Shown here: piece by piece, positions 4,482 to 5,625 of the stretch | Layout of the letters: every line of letters begins with the position of its first letter | How positions within the stretch are numbered: position 1 is the first letter of the stretch | Assembly (NCBI GenBank): GCA_001872165.1 | Contig: MNXK01000039.1 | Span: 1 to 5,625, forward strand | Reading direction: 5' to 3' | DNA: 5,625 bases | DNA from: Anaerolineae bacterium CG2_30_58_95 | GTDB lineage: Bacteria > Chloroflexota > Anaerolineae > Anaerolineales > Villigracilaceae | Position numbers and translations under genes: made by a program | Notes under the pieces: generated by a model | The model's database searches: none | Told to the model about the DNA's origin: nothing | The model's input: only the letters and a program-made list of their open reading frames with translations

Positions 4482-5611
4482 GCTGTTCTCCGGAAGCGTC
4501 GCTCGGTGCGGTCGCGCTCGGCCTTGCGTTCGAGCGCCAGTTCGATCAGCCGGTCAACCAGTTTGGCGTAGGGCAGGCCCGTAGCTTCCCAAAGCTTGGG
4601 ATACATGCTGATGCTGGTGAAGCCGGGGATGGTGTTGACCTCGTTCAAGAATATCTCTTCTGTCACTTTTTCGATAAAGAAATCCACGCGCGCCATTCCA
4701 GCGCAATCAACGGCTTTGTAGGCGGCCACGGCCATCTGGCGAATCTTCTCGGCGGTATCAGCCGGCAGGGGGGCCGGGATGAGCAGGCCGGAGGTGCCGT
4801 CCACGTATTTCGCCTCGTAGGAATAGAACTCGCGGCTGGGCAGCACCTCGCCCGGCACGGAGGCCTGCGGCTCATCGTTGCCCAGCACGCTGACCTCGAT
4901 CTCACGCGCATTCACGCCGCGCTCGACCAGCACACGCCGGTCGTAGGCGGCGGCTTCCAGCAGGCCCTCGCCCAGGTCGGCGCGGCTGTTGCACTTGGTA
5001 ATGCCGACCGATGAGCCGAGATTGGCGGGCTTGACGAACAGCGGATAGGCCGCCACGGCCTCGGCTTTGCGGATGACCGCTTCCATATCCTTCTCGATCT
5101 CGCTGCGCAGTACGATGACGGACTCGACCGTCGGGATGCCGTTCGTGCGCATCACATCCTTGAAGATGCCCTTATCCATGCCGACTGCGGAGCCGGTCAC
5201 GCCCGCGCCGACGTAGGCCAGGTCAGCCATCTCCAGCATCCCTTGCAGCGTCCCATCTTCGCCGTAGGTGCCGTGCAGGACGGGGAAGATTACGTCAATA
5301 TCGGTGAGTTTTTCCAGCACTGTGCCGTGCTCCGTAAAACGTAAAACGTAAAGACCGGGCTTGGAGGGGTCGGGCAGGAGGGTACAGGGGGTCAGGCTCT
5401 TCGTCTCGCCCTTTTCCAGCAAGTCGCGGGCGTTCGCGCCGGTCAGCCAGGCGCCCTCGTGCGTGATGCCGACTTGAAAAACCTCGTACTTGGCCGGGTC
5501 AAGAACTGACAGCACCGATTTGGCGGAAACGAGGGATACCTCGTGTTCGCCGGAGCGTCCGCCGAATAACACGGCAATCTTCAATTTGTGGGTGGCGTCA
5601 GTTGTTTTCAT
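4478..5611 (-). CDS. ddl: D-alanine--D-alanine ligase
   Basis: Ddl joins two D-alanines with ATP hydrolysis, supplying the dipeptide that MurF adds to the peptidoglycan precursor in the cytoplasm. The 377 residues show the ATP-grasp layout. GGRSGEHEVS (17-26) carries the catalytic Glu (E24), and VLHGTYGEDGTLQG is at 111-124. VKPANLGSSVG (193-203) carries K194 and S200, and YSYEAKYVDG (263-272) carries the family Lys-Tyr pair K268/Y269. MARVDFFIE (306-314) supplies R308 and D310, and FLNEVNTIPGFTSIS (321-335) supplies E324, N326 and S335. The EAKY loop fits a D-Ala-D-Ala enzyme and not a VanA-like D-Ala-D-Lac ligase. The N terminus has about ten residues before the first beta strand, and only a weak GAGA precedes the ATG. 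A heptamer repeat encodes LYVLRFT (87-93). The stop overlaps the ftsQ start by four bases, so the two are coupled. Confidence 0.98.
   Translation of the reverse strand: MKTTDATHKLKIAVLFGGRSGEHEVSLVSAKSVLSVLDPAKYEVFQVGITHEGAWLTGANARDLLEKGETKSLTPCTLLPDPSKPGLYVLRFTEHGTVLEKLTDIDVIFPVLHGTYGEDGTLQGMLEMADLAYVGAGVTGSAVGMDKGIFKDVMRTNGIPTVESVIVLRSEIEKDMEAVIRKAEAVAAYPLFVKPANLGSSVGITKCNSRADLGEGLLEAAAYDRRVLVERGVNAREIEVSVLGNDEPQASVPGEVLPSREFYSYEAKYVDGTSGLLIPAPLPADTAEKIRQMAVAAYKAVDCAGMARVDFFIEKVTEEIFLNEVNTIPGFTSISMYPKLWEATGLPYAKLVDRLIELALERKAERDRTERRFRRTA
5333..5353 (-). repeat. Heptamer tandem repeat inside ddl
   Basis: Three adjacent 7-base units, CGTAAAA, CGTAAAA and CGTAAAG on the plus strand, span 5333-5353. 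They are clearly AT-rich within a GC-rich gene. Three units make 21 bases, so the ddl frame is kept and reads LYVLRFT, in the variable stretch before the conserved VLHGTYGEDG motif. Because seven is not a multiple of three, gain or loss of one unit would break ddl. Confidence 0.8.
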
Positions 5612-5625
5612 CGTGACTAATCTCT

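Overview
The window carries the downstream end of a division and cell wall (dcw) cluster on the minus strand. Read in transcription order it is ddl, ftsQ, ftsA, ftsZ. A Phd/YefM-type antitoxin and VapC-type PIN toxin pair lies on the plus strand and converges on ftsZ. All six genes have family-typical sequence, and all are complete except the antitoxin, whose 5' end lies before base 1. The DNA is GC-rich, and the murC/murB-side to ftsZ gene order is the widespread bacterial one. The FtsZ core, an FtsQ with a long basic cytoplasmic tail, and an FtsA ending in an amphipathic WFKRLLP helix would suit a Chloroflexota (Anaerolineae-like) bacterium. That placement is an inference from remembered sequence style, not a demonstrated assignment.

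Layout. Bases 1-234 hold the antitoxin and 231-659 the VapC toxin, overlapping by ATGA. Bases 660-743 are a convergent gap with a perfect 14-bp hairpin that probably terminates vapC and perhaps also ftsZ. FtsZ spans 744-1919 (minus). A 118-bp gap (1920-2037) carries an octamer-period degenerate tandem repeat and the ftsZ ribosome binding site. FtsA spans 2038-3276 (minus). A 110-bp gap (3277-3386) holds two related hairpins that are inverted copies of each other. FtsQ spans 3387-4481 (minus) and ddl 4478-5611 (minus), again overlapping by ATGA. Bases 5612-5625 hold only the ddl leader, with a weak GAGA.

The four minus-strand genes form one functional unit. Ddl makes the D-Ala-D-Ala end of the peptidoglycan precursor. 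FtsZ builds the cytokinetic ring, FtsA tethers FtsZ filaments to the membrane through its C-terminal helix, and FtsQ links the early ring to the later wall-synthesis divisome. The toxin-antitoxin pair is a separate accessory module.

I found no new multi-gene system. What stands out is a series of short repeats and palindromes lodged where the cluster tolerates them: both intergenic gaps, the FtsQ cytoplasmic tail, an FtsQ surface insertion, the FtsZ linker and a variable stretch of Ddl. A second point is a strong, well-spaced Shine-Dalgarno and ATG inside the 3' end of ftsA, in frame, that would express only the 15-residue membrane-targeting helix.
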